Source: Paraburkholderia nodosa DSM 21604 (GTDB lineage: Bacteria; Pseudomonadota; Gammaproteobacteria; Burkholderiales; Burkholderiaceae). Taken from it: a DNA stretch of 64,000 nucleotides. The notes under the pieces are model-generated. The model ran no database searches and was not told where the DNA came from. It saw only the letters and a list, made by a program, of their open reading frames with translations. Below, one piece after another: positions 7,948 through 16,299 of the stretch (within the stretch, counting starts at the first letter, position 1; each line of letters begins with the position of its first letter). Location of the stretch: assembly GCF_000519185.1 (NCBI RefSeq), contig NZ_JAFA01000012.1, positions 79,063 through 143,062 on the forward strand. The letters run 5' to 3'. The position numbers and the translations under genes are program-made.

Positions 7948-8469
7948 ATGACCGATTCCTCACCCGCAACCGATCCCGATTTCCCCGCCGATGACCCCGC
8001 AGCCGAAGCCGAGGTGATCCAGGAAGCGCGCCTGTGGCGCAAGGACGGCTGGACCGCGCGCGTGATCAAGAACGAGGACGACGACGGCTGGGCCGTCCAA
8101 ATGATCAAGGACGGCGAGCCGGAGCCTGCACTCGTCGGCCCGTGGACCATGGGCCGCGACAAGAAGAATCCCAAGCCGCTCGATACGTCGGCGTTCAACA
8201 CGCTCGTAAAGACCGCTTCAGAGGTGCTGCGCCGGCACGAGCAGCAATTGCGCGCGCTGCTGCACAAGCGCGTGAGCGTGCAGACCGCCGAGGGCGATGT
8301 GGACGTGACGCTCGACATCGTTCCCGACGAGTACGAGCCCTACGCGCTCGTCAGCGCGATCGATGCGTTTGGCGAGCAGCTCGCTCAAGCGCGTGTCGCG
8401 CCGAACTTCAAGCTCACGAAAGCGCGCGCCGAGGCCTGGGCCGAAGGCGGTTTCGGGCGTATCGAGTAA
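7948..8469 (+). CDS. Conserved-looking cytoplasmic protein of unknown function
   Basis: 173 residues, soluble, acidic (many D/E in the first 25 residues), no signal peptide or membrane segment. An N-terminal beta-rich part (W-R-K-D-G-W-T-A-R-V-I-K and W-A-V-Q-M-I-K-D-G-E) resembles a small antiparallel sheet, followed by a helix (about residues 78-112) and an alpha/beta C-terminal part ending K-A-R-A-E-A-W-A-E-G-G-F-G-R-I-E. No family recognised. GC-rich third positions and lack of alternatives support coding. It converges with the secreted protein at 8473, only 3 nt apart. Confidence 0.75.
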   Translation: MTDSSPATDPDFPADDPAAEAEVIQEARLWRKDGWTARVIKNEDDDGWAVQMIKDGEPEPALVGPWTMGRDKKNPKPLDTSAFNTLVKTASEVLRRHEQQLRALLHKRVSVQTAEGDVDVTLDIVPDEYEPYALVSAIDAFGEQLAQARVAPNFKLTKARAEAWAEGGFGRIE

Positions 8470-8472
8470 ATA

Positions 8473-8922
8473 TCAGAACCCGCCCGCTGACTCCTGCTTG
8501 CAGAAGATCGCAGTCAATAGCGGTCCGGCATGGTGGACGATGGCGTTATTGCCTGCCGCCGTGAGTGCCGCCTGTACCCTGGCCTGGGTGCCGACCACGA
8601 CGGCCCCGTAGGCGGAAGGGGCGATGGGCGTGCCGTTGCCGGTCTTGAAGAGCGGGTCGTCCTTCTGGAAACCCACGATGGCGAACACGCTGAAGCCATA
8701 GGCAGTCATGCGCTGGCCGCGCGCGGGCCAGAACGCGTTGATCGAATTGCTTTCGACCTTCATGGGCTTCGGATCGATCAGGTTTTGCGTGATCAGCCCC
8801 GAGATGAAGTCGTGCGCGGACTCGCTGCAGGTCAGCGAGTCGTCGATGGCGGCGGCGCGGGCATTGCCGGCGAGAAGCGTCAGGAAAGCAAGATAAAGGG
8901 CGACAAAGGTAAAGCGTTTCAT
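8473..8922 (-). CDS. Secreted or periplasmic protein of unknown function
   Basis: 149 residues from the ATG at 8922. A clear signal peptide (M-K-R-F-T-F-V-A-L-Y... cleaved after A-R-A) precedes a roughly 126-residue mature domain with only two cysteines, in L-T-C-S-E near the start and A-I-F-C-K-Q near the end, which probably form one disulfide bridging the termini. No family recognised. The longer in-frame reading from 9240 lacks coding character and overlaps the upstream divergent gene, so it was not used. Confidence 0.75.
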   Translation of the reverse strand: MKRFTFVALYLAFLTLLAGNARAAAIDDSLTCSESAHDFISGLITQNLIDPKPMKVESNSINAFWPARGQRMTAYGFSVFAIVGFQKDDPLFKTGNGTPIAPSAYGAVVVGTQARVQAALTAAGNNAIVHHAGPLLTAIFCKQESAGGF

Positions 8923-9133
8923 TGCATGAATGGCGAAAGTGCGTGCGCCGGGGCCGGCGGACGCATAAGGTCCGGGCTGGCGCGAAGGGTTGCACTCTAC
9001 GCGTGTTCGGGCAATTCCGCTTGCGGCGCTGCGGGAGCCGATCCGGCGCGTTGACTTACAAAACCACAAGTTAAAGTCGGACGAACGTCGGAATACCTGC
9101 AAGTTTTCTGGAAGGCGTATATATTTCGCGGTT

Positions 9134-9835
9134 ATGACCGAAAAAGATAAATCTGTAAAAACGGCTCCGCGAGCGGTGCCGCTGCCGCGCACGTGGGACG
9201 CTCGCGCGGCGCGCTGGCTTGTCACCCCGCTCGTACCCACGCGCGTTACCCCGAATCATCTGACCACGCTGCGACTCCTGATTGGCGTTGCCGGCGGCTT
9301 TTATCTGGCGCGTGGAGATTTTCTGCTTGTCAATATTGGCGCATTTCTGATCGTACTGTCGAATTTTGTTGATCATACCGACGGTGAGCTGGCGCGTATT
9401 AGCGGCAAAACCAGCCGAATCGGGCATTTCTACGATCTCGCGGCGGACGCGCTCGTCACCATCCTGCTGTTCTTTGGCATGGGCTACGGCCTCGGCGTCG
9501 TGGCCGCCCACTCCGGCGCCGAATGGCGTGTGCCGCCGGCCGTGCTCGGCGGCATCGCGGGCGTCGCGGTCGCCGTGATTTTTTTCCTGCGCATGCGCAT
9601 CGAGGAAATGGCCGGCAAGGCGGGCACCCAACAGGCGTTCGCCGGCGGCTTCGAGACTGAGGACGTGTTGTATCTGCTACCCCTTGTCACGCTGACAGGC
9701 GTCGTGTCGCCGTTCATTATCGCGGCCTCGATCGGGGCGCCGTTGTTCGCCATCTGGGTGGTGCTCGACTATGTGCGCGTGACGCGCCGCCTGCCCCCCG
9801 CCAAGGAAACCAGTCAGGCGTGGAGCAGCCGATGA
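9134..9835 (+). CDS. CDP-alcohol phosphatidyltransferase family membrane enzyme
   Basis: 233 residues with about six membrane segments. The full CDP-alcohol phosphotransferase motif is present with exact spacing: D80, D83, G84, A87, R88, G97, D101, D105, i.e. the two-metal catalytic site. The family transfers a phospho-alcohol from CDP-alcohol to a second hydroxyl (lipid or soluble). The H-T-D-G-E-L-A-R context and the short N-terminal region are unlike PgsA or PssA housekeeping enzymes and closer to those acting on CDP-activated headgroups. Start at ATG 9134 rather than 8990 because upstream residues lack coding character. First gene of a four-gene unit; its stop overlaps the next start (ATGA). 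Confidence 0.88.
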   Translation: MTEKDKSVKTAPRAVPLPRTWDARAARWLVTPLVPTRVTPNHLTTLRLLIGVAGGFYLARGDFLLVNIGAFLIVLSNFVDHTDGELARISGKTSRIGHFYDLAADALVTILLFFGMGYGLGVVAAHSGAEWRVPPAVLGGIAGVAVAVIFFLRMRIEEMAGKAGTQQAFAGGFETEDVLYLLPLVTLTGVVSPFIIAASIGAPLFAIWVVLDYVRVTRRLPPAKETSQAWSSR

Positions 9836-10641
9836 GCTTGCAGGCAGAACAAGAACAGGTCGTAGCGCCTCCCGTCCCCGCGCCAGCCCACGCCGCATGT
9901 GCGGCGGCCGGCGAGTCGGACGGCGCGATCGGCCGCGCGCTGCAACCGTTGAACACCGCACGCCTGCGCGACGACTACCAGAGCCAGGGCTCGTTCCTGT
10001 ATCTCTCCGATTTTCTGCCCGCCGACGCCACGCAACAGTTGATCGACGCGGCCAACGCGCTGCTTCCCGAAGTCAACCGCAACTATCTGCCGGGCCACAA
10101 GGCGGGCGGCAGCGTGAGCCGTCACACCATCGACCGCCTCGCGCCGTACATCGCCGAGCTTTACCGCTCGCCGCAACTGATCGCGTGGCTCGAAAGGATC
10201 ACGGGCGACCGCCTGCAGCTATCGCCCGAAGACGACCCGCACGCTTACGCGCTCTATTACTACACACGCGCCGGCGACCACATCGGCTGGCACTACGACA
10301 CGTCGTATTACGACGGCCGCCGCTATACGGTGCTGCTCGGCGTGATCGACGAGTCGTCCTGCAAACTCGACTACGAGCTGCACACGAAAGACCCGAACAA
10401 GGCGGATGAACCGGGTTCGGTGCAGTACCCGCCGGGTGCGCTCATCGTGTTCGACGGCGACAAGCTTCGCCATCGCGTCACGCCGAGCCTCGAAGGCGAA
10501 GTGCGCGCGTCGCTCACGCTCGAATACGTGACGAACCCGAACATGCGGCCGTGGCGGCGTTTCATTTCGAACATGAAGGACGCCATTGCGTACTTCGGTT
10601 TCCGCCAGGTGTTCCGCAAGGCGTTGGGAGGCCGGGCGTGA
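9832..10641 (+). CDS. Fe(II)/2-oxoglutarate-dependent oxygenase
   Basis: 269 residues from the ATG at 9832 (ATGA overlap with the upstream stop; a GTG at 9820 is possible). Double-stranded beta-helix with the iron triad His154-x-Asp156 (G-W-H-Y-D-T) and His214 (K-L-R-H-R-V), and Arg225 as the likely 2-oxoglutarate anchor. An intact H-x-D points to hydroxylation rather than halogenation, although the surrounding sequence resembles proteins often labelled HalD/BesD-like. In context it probably modifies the headgroup or lipid made by neighbouring enzymes. A poorly conserved Ala/Pro-rich N-terminal 35 residues precedes the domain. Confidence 0.85.
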   Translation: MSLQAEQEQVVAPPVPAPAHAACAAAGESDGAIGRALQPLNTARLRDDYQSQGSFLYLSDFLPADATQQLIDAANALLPEVNRNYLPGHKAGGSVSRHTIDRLAPYIAELYRSPQLIAWLERITGDRLQLSPEDDPHAYALYYYTRAGDHIGWHYDTSYYDGRRYTVLLGVIDESSCKLDYELHTKDPNKADEPGSVQYPPGALIVFDGDKLRHRVTPSLEGEVRASLTLEYVTNPNMRPWRRFISNMKDAIAYFGFRQVFRKALGGRA

Positions 10642-11648
10642 GCCGTGTTGCCATCCTGCTGCTGTCGATCGGCACGGCACTCTTCATTGCGCTGCTCGCC
10701 TGGCAGGGGCTCGGGTCGGTAACGGGCGCGCTCGCGGCCGCCGGCTGGGGCCTGGTCCTCGTCGCGGCGTTCCACGTCGTGCCGCTCGCACTCGACGCGG
10801 GGGCGATCGCCGTGCTCTTCGGCAAAGGCGAGCGTGTCGATCAGCGTGACGCACTGCTCGCGCGGTGGAGCGGCGAATCGGTCAACAGCCTGTTGCCCGC
10901 GGGCCAGATCGGCGGCCCCGTGGCGATGGTGCGTCAGCTCGCGCAGCGCGGCATGTCGATGCGCAACGCGGCGGCGGCCATCACCGTGAGCACGACGCTG
11001 CAAGCCGTTGCGCAGATCGTCTTCGCGGTATTCGGCATCGCGCTTTTTTCGGCCTACGCCGCCAATGGCGCGCCGCGCGATCTCGGCGTCGCCGCGCTGA
11101 TCGCGACCGCCGTGCTCGGCGGCCTGATCGCGCTGTTCTATGTCGCGCAGCGCCGCGGTCTGTTCGGCCGCCTGCTGCGTCTCGCTTCGAAAGTGTTCGG
11201 CAAGCGCGACTGGTCGACGCTCGCCACGCGCGCCGACGCCATCGACGAAGCCGTGAAGTCGCTATACGCCCGGCGTGGCCGCGTGGCGGCCAGCTTCGCG
11301 CTGAGCCTCGCGGGCTGGCTCGTGGGCACGGTGGAAGTGTGGCTCGCGCTGCGCTTTCTCGGCCATCCCGTAGGCTGGATCGATGCGCTGCTGCTCGAGA
11401 GCATCGGCCAGGCGATTCGCGGCGCGGCCTTCGCCATTCCTGGTTCGCTGGGCGTGCAGGAGGGCGGTTATCTGCTGCTCGCGCCGCTCGTCGGCCTGCC
11501 GCCCGAGGCGGCGCTCGCGCTCTCGCTTGCCAAGCGCGCGCGAGAAATCCTGCTCGGCTTGCCGGGCCTTCTATATCTGCATTTCAGCGAACGTAGCTGG
11601 CAACGCCGGCGCGCCTTGCGCGTCCCCGCTGTCGAAGTCGCCGATTGA
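10638..11648 (+). CDS. LPG-synthase-type transmembrane protein (UPF0104, flippase-like)
   Basis: 336 residues from GTG 10638, which overlaps the preceding stop (GTGA). Eight or so membrane helices and family features S-G-E-S-V-N-S-L-L-P-A-G-Q-I-G-G-P (about 78-94) and G-S-L-G-V-Q-E-G-G-Y (about 267-276) match the transmembrane region of lysyl-phosphatidylglycerol synthase/flippases and the stand-alone UPF0104 proteins. No aminoacyltransferase domain follows, so it is not MprF itself. Likely moves or handles the lipid product made by this operon across the inner membrane. Inference from family and context. Confidence 0.85.
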   Translation: MSRVAILLLSIGTALFIALLAWQGLGSVTGALAAAGWGLVLVAAFHVVPLALDAGAIAVLFGKGERVDQRDALLARWSGESVNSLLPAGQIGGPVAMVRQLAQRGMSMRNAAAAITVSTTLQAVAQIVFAVFGIALFSAYAANGAPRDLGVAALIATAVLGGLIALFYVAQRRGLFGRLLRLASKVFGKRDWSTLATRADAIDEAVKSLYARRGRVAASFALSLAGWLVGTVEVWLALRFLGHPVGWIDALLLESIGQAIRGAAFAIPGSLGVQEGGYLLLAPLVGLPPEAALALSLAKRAREILLGLPGLLYLHFSERSWQRRRALRVPAVEVAD

Positions 11649-11676
11649 CCTTTTTTCTCCCAAGGAACGTTTGCGC

Positions 11677-12456
11677 ATGCGCGCCATCATTCTCGCGGCA
11701 GGCCTCGGCCTGCGCCTTCAGCAACACGCTGGAGAACAGTTTCCGAAATGTCTGCTGCAGTTCGAGGGCGTGACGCTGCTCGAACGCCATCTGCAATTGC
11801 TGGAAGAGGCGGGCGTGACGGAAGTCGTGCTCGCGCTCGGCTTCCAGCCTGAGCTGGTCGAGGCCGAACTCAAGCGCATTAGCTGGCCGCACAAGGTCGA
11901 GGTCGTGATGAATCCGCGCTTCGACCTGGGCAGCGTGCTCACGGTGCATCGCACGGCAGAGGCGCTCACGCGCGGCGGCGACGTGCTGCTCATGGACGCC
12001 GACGTGCTCTACGACGAACGCGTGTTCGCGCCGCTCGTGGCGGACGCGGCGCCGGCCAACCGTCTCTTGATCGACCGCGACTTCGAAGCCGGCGACGAGC
12101 CCGTGAAGCTGTGCCTGCGCAATGGCGTGCCCGTCGAACTGCGCAAGCAGCTGGCGGTCGGTCTGCAATACGACACGATCGGCGAGTCGGTGGGCTTCTT
12201 CCGCCTGAACGAAGCGACGGCGCGCCGTTTTGCGCAGATCGTCGAAGGCTACGTCGATACGGGCCGCGCGAACCTGCCGCACGAAGAAGCGCTGCGCGAC
12301 CTGCTGCTCGAACGCGGCGGCGAGTTCGAAACCGCGGACGTGACCGGCGCGCCGTGGATCGAGATCGACTTCCCCAATGACGTCACGCGCGCCGCGGAGC
12401 AGGTGCTGCCGCAACTGCGTCCCGTGGTGAGCCGCGTGAAGCAGACGGCTCTCTGA
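11677..12456 (+). CDS. Sugar-phosphate / phosphocholine-type nucleotidyltransferase
   Basis: 259 residues with a Rossmann-like NTP-transferase fold. The nucleotide loop is I-I-L-A-A-G-L-G-L-R-L (residues 4-14) followed by P-K at 23-24, and the metal-binding D-A-D is near 108-110. It resembles CTP-dependent cytidylyltransferases of the LicC/PntC/inositol-phosphate type, enzymes that make CDP-choline, CDP-aminoethylphosphonate or CDP-inositol. Paired with the CDP-alcohol phosphotransferase at 9134, it is the obvious source of the CDP-activated donor. AAGGAA ribosome site at 11662. Exact substrate cannot be read from the sequence. Confidence 0.82.
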   Translation: MRAIILAAGLGLRLQQHAGEQFPKCLLQFEGVTLLERHLQLLEEAGVTEVVLALGFQPELVEAELKRISWPHKVEVVMNPRFDLGSVLTVHRTAEALTRGGDVLLMDADVLYDERVFAPLVADAAPANRLLIDRDFEAGDEPVKLCLRNGVPVELRKQLAVGLQYDTIGESVGFFRLNEATARRFAQIVEGYVDTGRANLPHEEALRDLLLERGGEFETADVTGAPWIEIDFPNDVTRAAEQVLPQLRPVVSRVKQTAL

Positions 12457-12685
12457 AGCGCATCTGCGCGGATTGCCCGACGCTGATTGCTTGAATCTGG
12501 CCGCGAGGTCTGCCTCCGCTTGAAAGCGGCGGCGGGCTTCGCGGCTTTTGCTTTTGCGGGCGCTTTCGCTTCGTGCCGCACACACAAGGCGCGCCGCTTC
12601 ATCTGTTGCCGGGTTCCCGTTTTCCGCAACAAGGGCCATAATGGCAGCTTTACGCCATCAGCCACGCTGATCGTCGTTCCTGCCC

Positions 12686-14089
12686 ATGCCATTAGCCCTC
12701 GGCACATTCATCGTTCCGCTCATTGTCGCGTGCTCGATGTTCATGGAGAACGTGGACGGGACGGTCATCGTCACCGCGCTCCCCGCGCTGGCCCGCGATC
12801 TCGGGCAGGACCCCATCACACTCAAGCTGGCCGTCACGAGCTACGTGATCGGCCTTGGCGTGTTCATCCCGATCTGCGGCTGGGTGGCCGATCGCTTCGG
12901 CTCGCGCAATGTGTTTCGCACGGCCATCGGCATCTTCATGGCGGGGTCGCTGTTGTGCGCGGCTTCGAGGTCGCTCGAGATGTTCGTGGCCGCGCGCTTC
13001 GTGCAGGGCATCGGCGGCGCGATGATGGTGCCGGTGGGCCGGATCATCATCTTCCGCTCGCTGCCCAAATCGGACTTCATTCGCGCGGTGAACTATCTCA
13101 CGGTGCCCGCGTTGCTCGGGCCGGTCGTGGGGCCGCCGCTCGGCGGCTTCATCACCACGTATCTGCACTGGCGGCTGATTTTCTTCATCAACATTCCGAT
13201 TGGCGTGCTCGGCATCTGGCTCGCGAACCGGCATATCGAGAACATGCATGAGGAGCATCCGGGGCGGCTCGACTGGGTCGGCTTCGTGCTTTCGGCGGGT
13301 GGGGCGTCGCTGTTCATGCTCGGCCTCTCGCTCGTGGGCGGCGAGCTCGTCGCCACTGGCACTGCGGTGACGATGTGCGTGATCGGCGCGTTGCTGCTGG
13401 TGGCCTATTGGTTGTATGCGCAACGTGTCGAGCGGCCCGTGCTCGATCTGAAATTTCTGCGCATCCCCACGTTCAATGCGAGCGTGGCGGGCGGGTCGCT
13501 GTTTCGCATCGGGCTTGGCGCCGTGCCTTTTTTGTTACCGCTCACGCTGCAGGAAGGGCTCGGCATGACGGCGTTCGCGTCAGGCGCCATCACCTGCGCT
13601 TCGGCGTTCGGCTCGATCTTCATGAAGGCGATCGTCTCGCGCGTGCTCGGGCGCTTCGGCTTTCGCCGCACGCTGATGGTCAATGCGGTGCTCGCGGGCA
13701 CGGCCATCGCGATATGCGGTTCGTTTTCGCCTGGCATGCCCGTGTGGCTCATCTGGCTCATCGTGCTCGCGGGCGGGATCTTTCCTTCGCTGCAGTTCAC
13801 CGGCCTCAATTCGCTCGCCTATGCCGATATTCCGACGCGCGACATCGGCCGCTCCACGAGCGTAGCAAGCGTGATCCAGCAGGTGTCGCTCGGTCTCGGC
13901 GTGACGATCGCGGGCCTCGTGCTGCAGATCTCGCATCGCGTGCAAGGGCACTCTGCCATCGTCTGGTCCGATTTCTGGCCGGCGTTTCTCGTGGTCGGGC
14001 TCTTTTCGGTGGCATCGATTCCGGTGACGATGCGTTTGCCCGCGAATGCGGGCGAAGAAATTGCCCGCGGCCGGCGCGGCAACGCCTGA
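12686..14089 (+). CDS. MFS exporter, DHA2 (EmrB/QacA) family
   Basis: 467 residues, about 14 membrane segments. Motif D1-like M-E-N-V-D-G-T-V-I-V-T-A-L-P in helix 1, motif A G-W-V-A-D-R-F-G-S-R in loop 2-3, and antiporter motif C (L-L-G-P-V-V-G-P-P-L-G-G-F) in helix 5 identify a proton-coupled drug or metabolite exporter. A CATAAT -10-like element at 12637-12642 precedes the gene. No adjacent regulator or membrane-fusion partner, so it probably works as a single-component exporter. Paralogue of the gene at 21088-22515. Confidence 0.9.
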   Translation: MPLALGTFIVPLIVACSMFMENVDGTVIVTALPALARDLGQDPITLKLAVTSYVIGLGVFIPICGWVADRFGSRNVFRTAIGIFMAGSLLCAASRSLEMFVAARFVQGIGGAMMVPVGRIIIFRSLPKSDFIRAVNYLTVPALLGPVVGPPLGGFITTYLHWRLIFFINIPIGVLGIWLANRHIENMHEEHPGRLDWVGFVLSAGGASLFMLGLSLVGGELVATGTAVTMCVIGALLLVAYWLYAQRVERPVLDLKFLRIPTFNASVAGGSLFRIGLGAVPFLLPLTLQEGLGMTAFASGAITCASAFGSIFMKAIVSRVLGRFGFRRTLMVNAVLAGTAIAICGSFSPGMPVWLIWLIVLAGGIFPSLQFTGLNSLAYADIPTRDIGRSTSVASVIQQVSLGLGVTIAGLVLQISHRVQGHSAIVWSDFWPAFLVVGLFSVASIPVTMRLPANAGEEIARGRRGNA

Positions 14090-14225
14090 TCCAGTCCAGG
14101 ACGGGACGTCGTCTTGCACGGCAGCGGAATCAGCGGATCGCCGGATCGCAATCGTTTTCCCGGCATGCTATAAGGCCAAGGCAGGTTTCCGGTAGGCCAA
14201 CAAACCGAATCATGGGGTGAACTCA

Positions 14226-15956
14226 ATGAAGCTGGTTGAAAAAACGAAAATCTCCGCTGCCGCTCTCGCACTGCTTTCGCTATCCGCTTTGTCCACGGGC
14301 TTCCTCGAAGCCACGCCGGCCTTTGCGAAGGATACGCAGCAACGCCCTGCGGTCCTCAATGCATCGGCCGTGGCCGTTGCCGACAAGTATGCGGCCGACG
14401 CCGCCGAGCAGATCTTCAAGGAGGGTGGCAACGCCGTCGATGCGGCGGTCGCCATCGCCTTCTCGCTCGCCGTGACGTACCCCGAAGCCGGCAACATCGG
14501 CGGCGGCGGGTTCATGACGCTCTACGTGAACGGCAAGCCGTACTTCCTCGACTATCGCGAGCGCGCGCCGCTCGCCGCCACGCGCACGATGTACCTCGAC
14601 GACAAGGGCAACGTGATCCCGGGCAAAAGCCTGTTCGGCTATGACGCCGTGGGCGTGCCGGGGACGGTCGAGGGCATGTGGGAAGCGCAGAAGCGCTTCG
14701 GCAAGCTGCAATGGAAGCAGGTGCTCGCGCCGGCGATCAAATACGCGCGCGACGGCTTCGTCGTGGACGAGCAGCTCGCAAAGCGCCGTGAGGCCGCAGA
14801 AAAGGACTTCGGCGGCAAGACCAATTTCGACGACTACTTCGGCAACCTGAAGGAGGGCGTGACGTTCAAGCAGCCCGATCTCGCCAACGTGCTCACGCGC
14901 ATTGCGAACCAGGGCGCGAAGGACTTCTACGACGGCAAGACCGCGGACCTGATCGCCGCCTCGATGAAGGGCCACGGCCTCATCACGAAGCGCGACCTGC
15001 AGGAGTACAAGGCAGTGTGGCGCCAGCCCGTGGAGGCGAAGTGGAACGGCTACGAAGTCATCACCGCGCCGCCCCCGAGTTCGGGTGGCGTGGGCCTCGT
15101 GCAGCTGCTCAAGATGAAGGCGATGCTCGCGCCGCAATTCAAGGACGTGCCGCTCAATTCGCCGCAGTACATCCACCTGATCGCGGAGATCGAGAAACGC
15201 GTGTTCGCGGATCGCGCGCAATATCTCGGCGACCCCGACTTCTACAAGGTGCCGGTCGCGCAGCTCACCGACGACGCCTACCTCGCGAAGCGCGCCGCCG
15301 AAGTCGACCCCGACAAGCCTTCCGACACCAAGAGCGTGCAGCCGGGCCTCGGCACCTCGATGCCTGAGAAGGCAGAAACCACGCACTTCTCGGTGGTCGA
15401 CAAGTGGGGCAACGCCGTTTCGAACACGTACACGATCAATGGCTACTTCGGATCGGGCGTGGTCGTGCCGGGCGCCGGCATCGTGCTCAACGACGAGATG
15501 GACGATTTTGCGTCCAAGCCCGGCGTGCCGAACATGTTCGGCGTGGTGGGCAGCGACGCGAACTCGATTGCGCCGAAGAAGCGTCCGCTGTCGTCGATGA
15601 CGCCGACCATCCTCACGAAGGACGGCAAGGTGGCGCTCGTGATCGGTACGCCGGGCGGGTCGCGCATCTTCACGTCGGTGTTCCAGGTCATCAACAACAA
15701 CTACGACTTCGACATGCCGTTGAAGGACTCGGTGGCGGCGATGCGCTTCCACCATCAGTTGCTGCCGCCCAACACGATTTTCTGGGAGCCGTATGCGCCG
15801 ATCGACGGCGAACTCGCCAAGCAGGTCGAGGCGAAGGGCTATGTGCTGAAGGCGCAGGATTTCAACGGTGACATTCAGGCGATCCGCATCAACGGCGATA
15901 CGCCTGACGCGGTTTCCGATCCGCGCGGCCGTGGCGTCTCGCGCCTGATCCAGTAA
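14226..15956 (+). CDS. ggt: Gamma-glutamyltransferase (gamma-glutamyltranspeptidase)
   Basis: 576 residues, full length for the family, with an N-terminal signal peptide ending near A-F-A-K. It hydrolyses or transfers the gamma-glutamyl group of glutathione in the periplasm. The proenzyme cleaves itself before the nucleophilic Thr, here Thr385 in E-T-T-H-F-S-V-V-D; the conserved S-S-M-T-P (oxyanion region) and G-T-P-G-G-S are present downstream. Start at ATG 14226, 6 nt after GGGGTG, rather than the in-frame GTG at 14217. Monocistronic. Confidence 0.95.
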   Translation: MKLVEKTKISAAALALLSLSALSTGFLEATPAFAKDTQQRPAVLNASAVAVADKYAADAAEQIFKEGGNAVDAAVAIAFSLAVTYPEAGNIGGGGFMTLYVNGKPYFLDYRERAPLAATRTMYLDDKGNVIPGKSLFGYDAVGVPGTVEGMWEAQKRFGKLQWKQVLAPAIKYARDGFVVDEQLAKRREAAEKDFGGKTNFDDYFGNLKEGVTFKQPDLANVLTRIANQGAKDFYDGKTADLIAASMKGHGLITKRDLQEYKAVWRQPVEAKWNGYEVITAPPPSSGGVGLVQLLKMKAMLAPQFKDVPLNSPQYIHLIAEIEKRVFADRAQYLGDPDFYKVPVAQLTDDAYLAKRAAEVDPDKPSDTKSVQPGLGTSMPEKAETTHFSVVDKWGNAVSNTYTINGYFGSGVVVPGAGIVLNDEMDDFASKPGVPNMFGVVGSDANSIAPKKRPLSSMTPTILTKDGKVALVIGTPGGSRIFTSVFQVINNNYDFDMPLKDSVAAMRFHHQLLPPNTIFWEPYAPIDGELAKQVEAKGYVLKAQDFNGDIQAIRINGDTPDAVSDPRGRGVSRLIQ

Positions 15957-16060
15957 AACCGCAACGCCGATGCGAAACGATGCGCCATGCATGAAGGCAA
16001 ACCATTTCGCATCGGCAAGCTGGCATGAGGCGGCAAAAGTTTGCATGACATGAGCGTTTG

Positions 16061-16104
16061 TCCTCAAATTTGGGGATGCCGCTCCGTTGTTCATCGCGTA
16101 CTAT
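16061..16104 (+). promoter_or_regulatory. Operator-like inverted repeat with spaced -10 (LuxR-type site?)
   Basis: TCCTCAAATTTGGGGA (16061-16076) is a near-perfect inverted repeat. A -10-like TACTAT follows at 16099-16104, 22 bp downstream, with no -35; the operator centre would lie at about -42 of a start near 16111, the classic class-II activator position. The same motif and the same 22-bp spacing occur before the monooxygenase gene (18864-18906). Confidence 0.5.
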
Positions 16105-16110
16105 GCAACC

Positions 16111-16180
16111 TCCGGCGGAAGACAGCCCTTTGCCGGCGTGTGTTTTTCTTGGGGCGGCATTTGCCGCCCCATTTTCTTTT
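16111..16180 (+). ncRNA. Candidate short RNA downstream of the operator-like repeat
   Basis: If the promoter at 16061-16104 is used, transcription would meet a strong terminator after about 70 nt. The RNA would have a 5' hairpin CCGGC/GCCGG and a terminator hairpin, with no open frame. Alternatively the segment is the leader of the LuxR gene at 16300 with a terminator acting as a control point. Sequence-only inference. Confidence 0.3.
16151..16180 (+). terminator. Intrinsic terminator
   Basis: Perfect stem GGGGCGGC/GCCGCCCC (16151-16158 with 16163-16170), loop ATTT, then ATTTTCTTTT. It is 195 nt after the ggt stop codon and upstream of the LuxR gene. Confidence 0.8.
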
Positions 16181-16299
16181 CGGCATGTCCGCTGCACGCT
16201 TCACAGTCGCACTGCATATTGAATCCGTCAGGCACTAAGCTCTGACGTTTGCGCCGCCACGCAAGCGAGGCGCGCGCCCACTTCTCATCGCACCCGAGC

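Larger units (their letters stand above)
15957..16299. other. Gap after ggt with operator-like motif, promoter and terminator
   Basis: No protein gene. It contains an inverted repeat, a -10-like box at fixed distance, and a strong terminator, annotated separately. A TTG at 16249 could extend the LuxR gene at 16300 upstream by 17 residues but has no support. Confidence 0.5.

Noticed and set aside
9832..10641. Oxygenase as a halogenase
   Set aside because: Halogenases of this class replace the Asp/Glu of the H-x-D motif by Gly or Ala; here His154-x-Asp156 is intact.
14280..16094. Long reverse-strand open frame (about 600 codons) antisense to ggt
   Set aside because: Typical GC-rich shadow frame: Arg/His-rich composition, no ribosome site, no domain, and fully overlapped by a certain gene.
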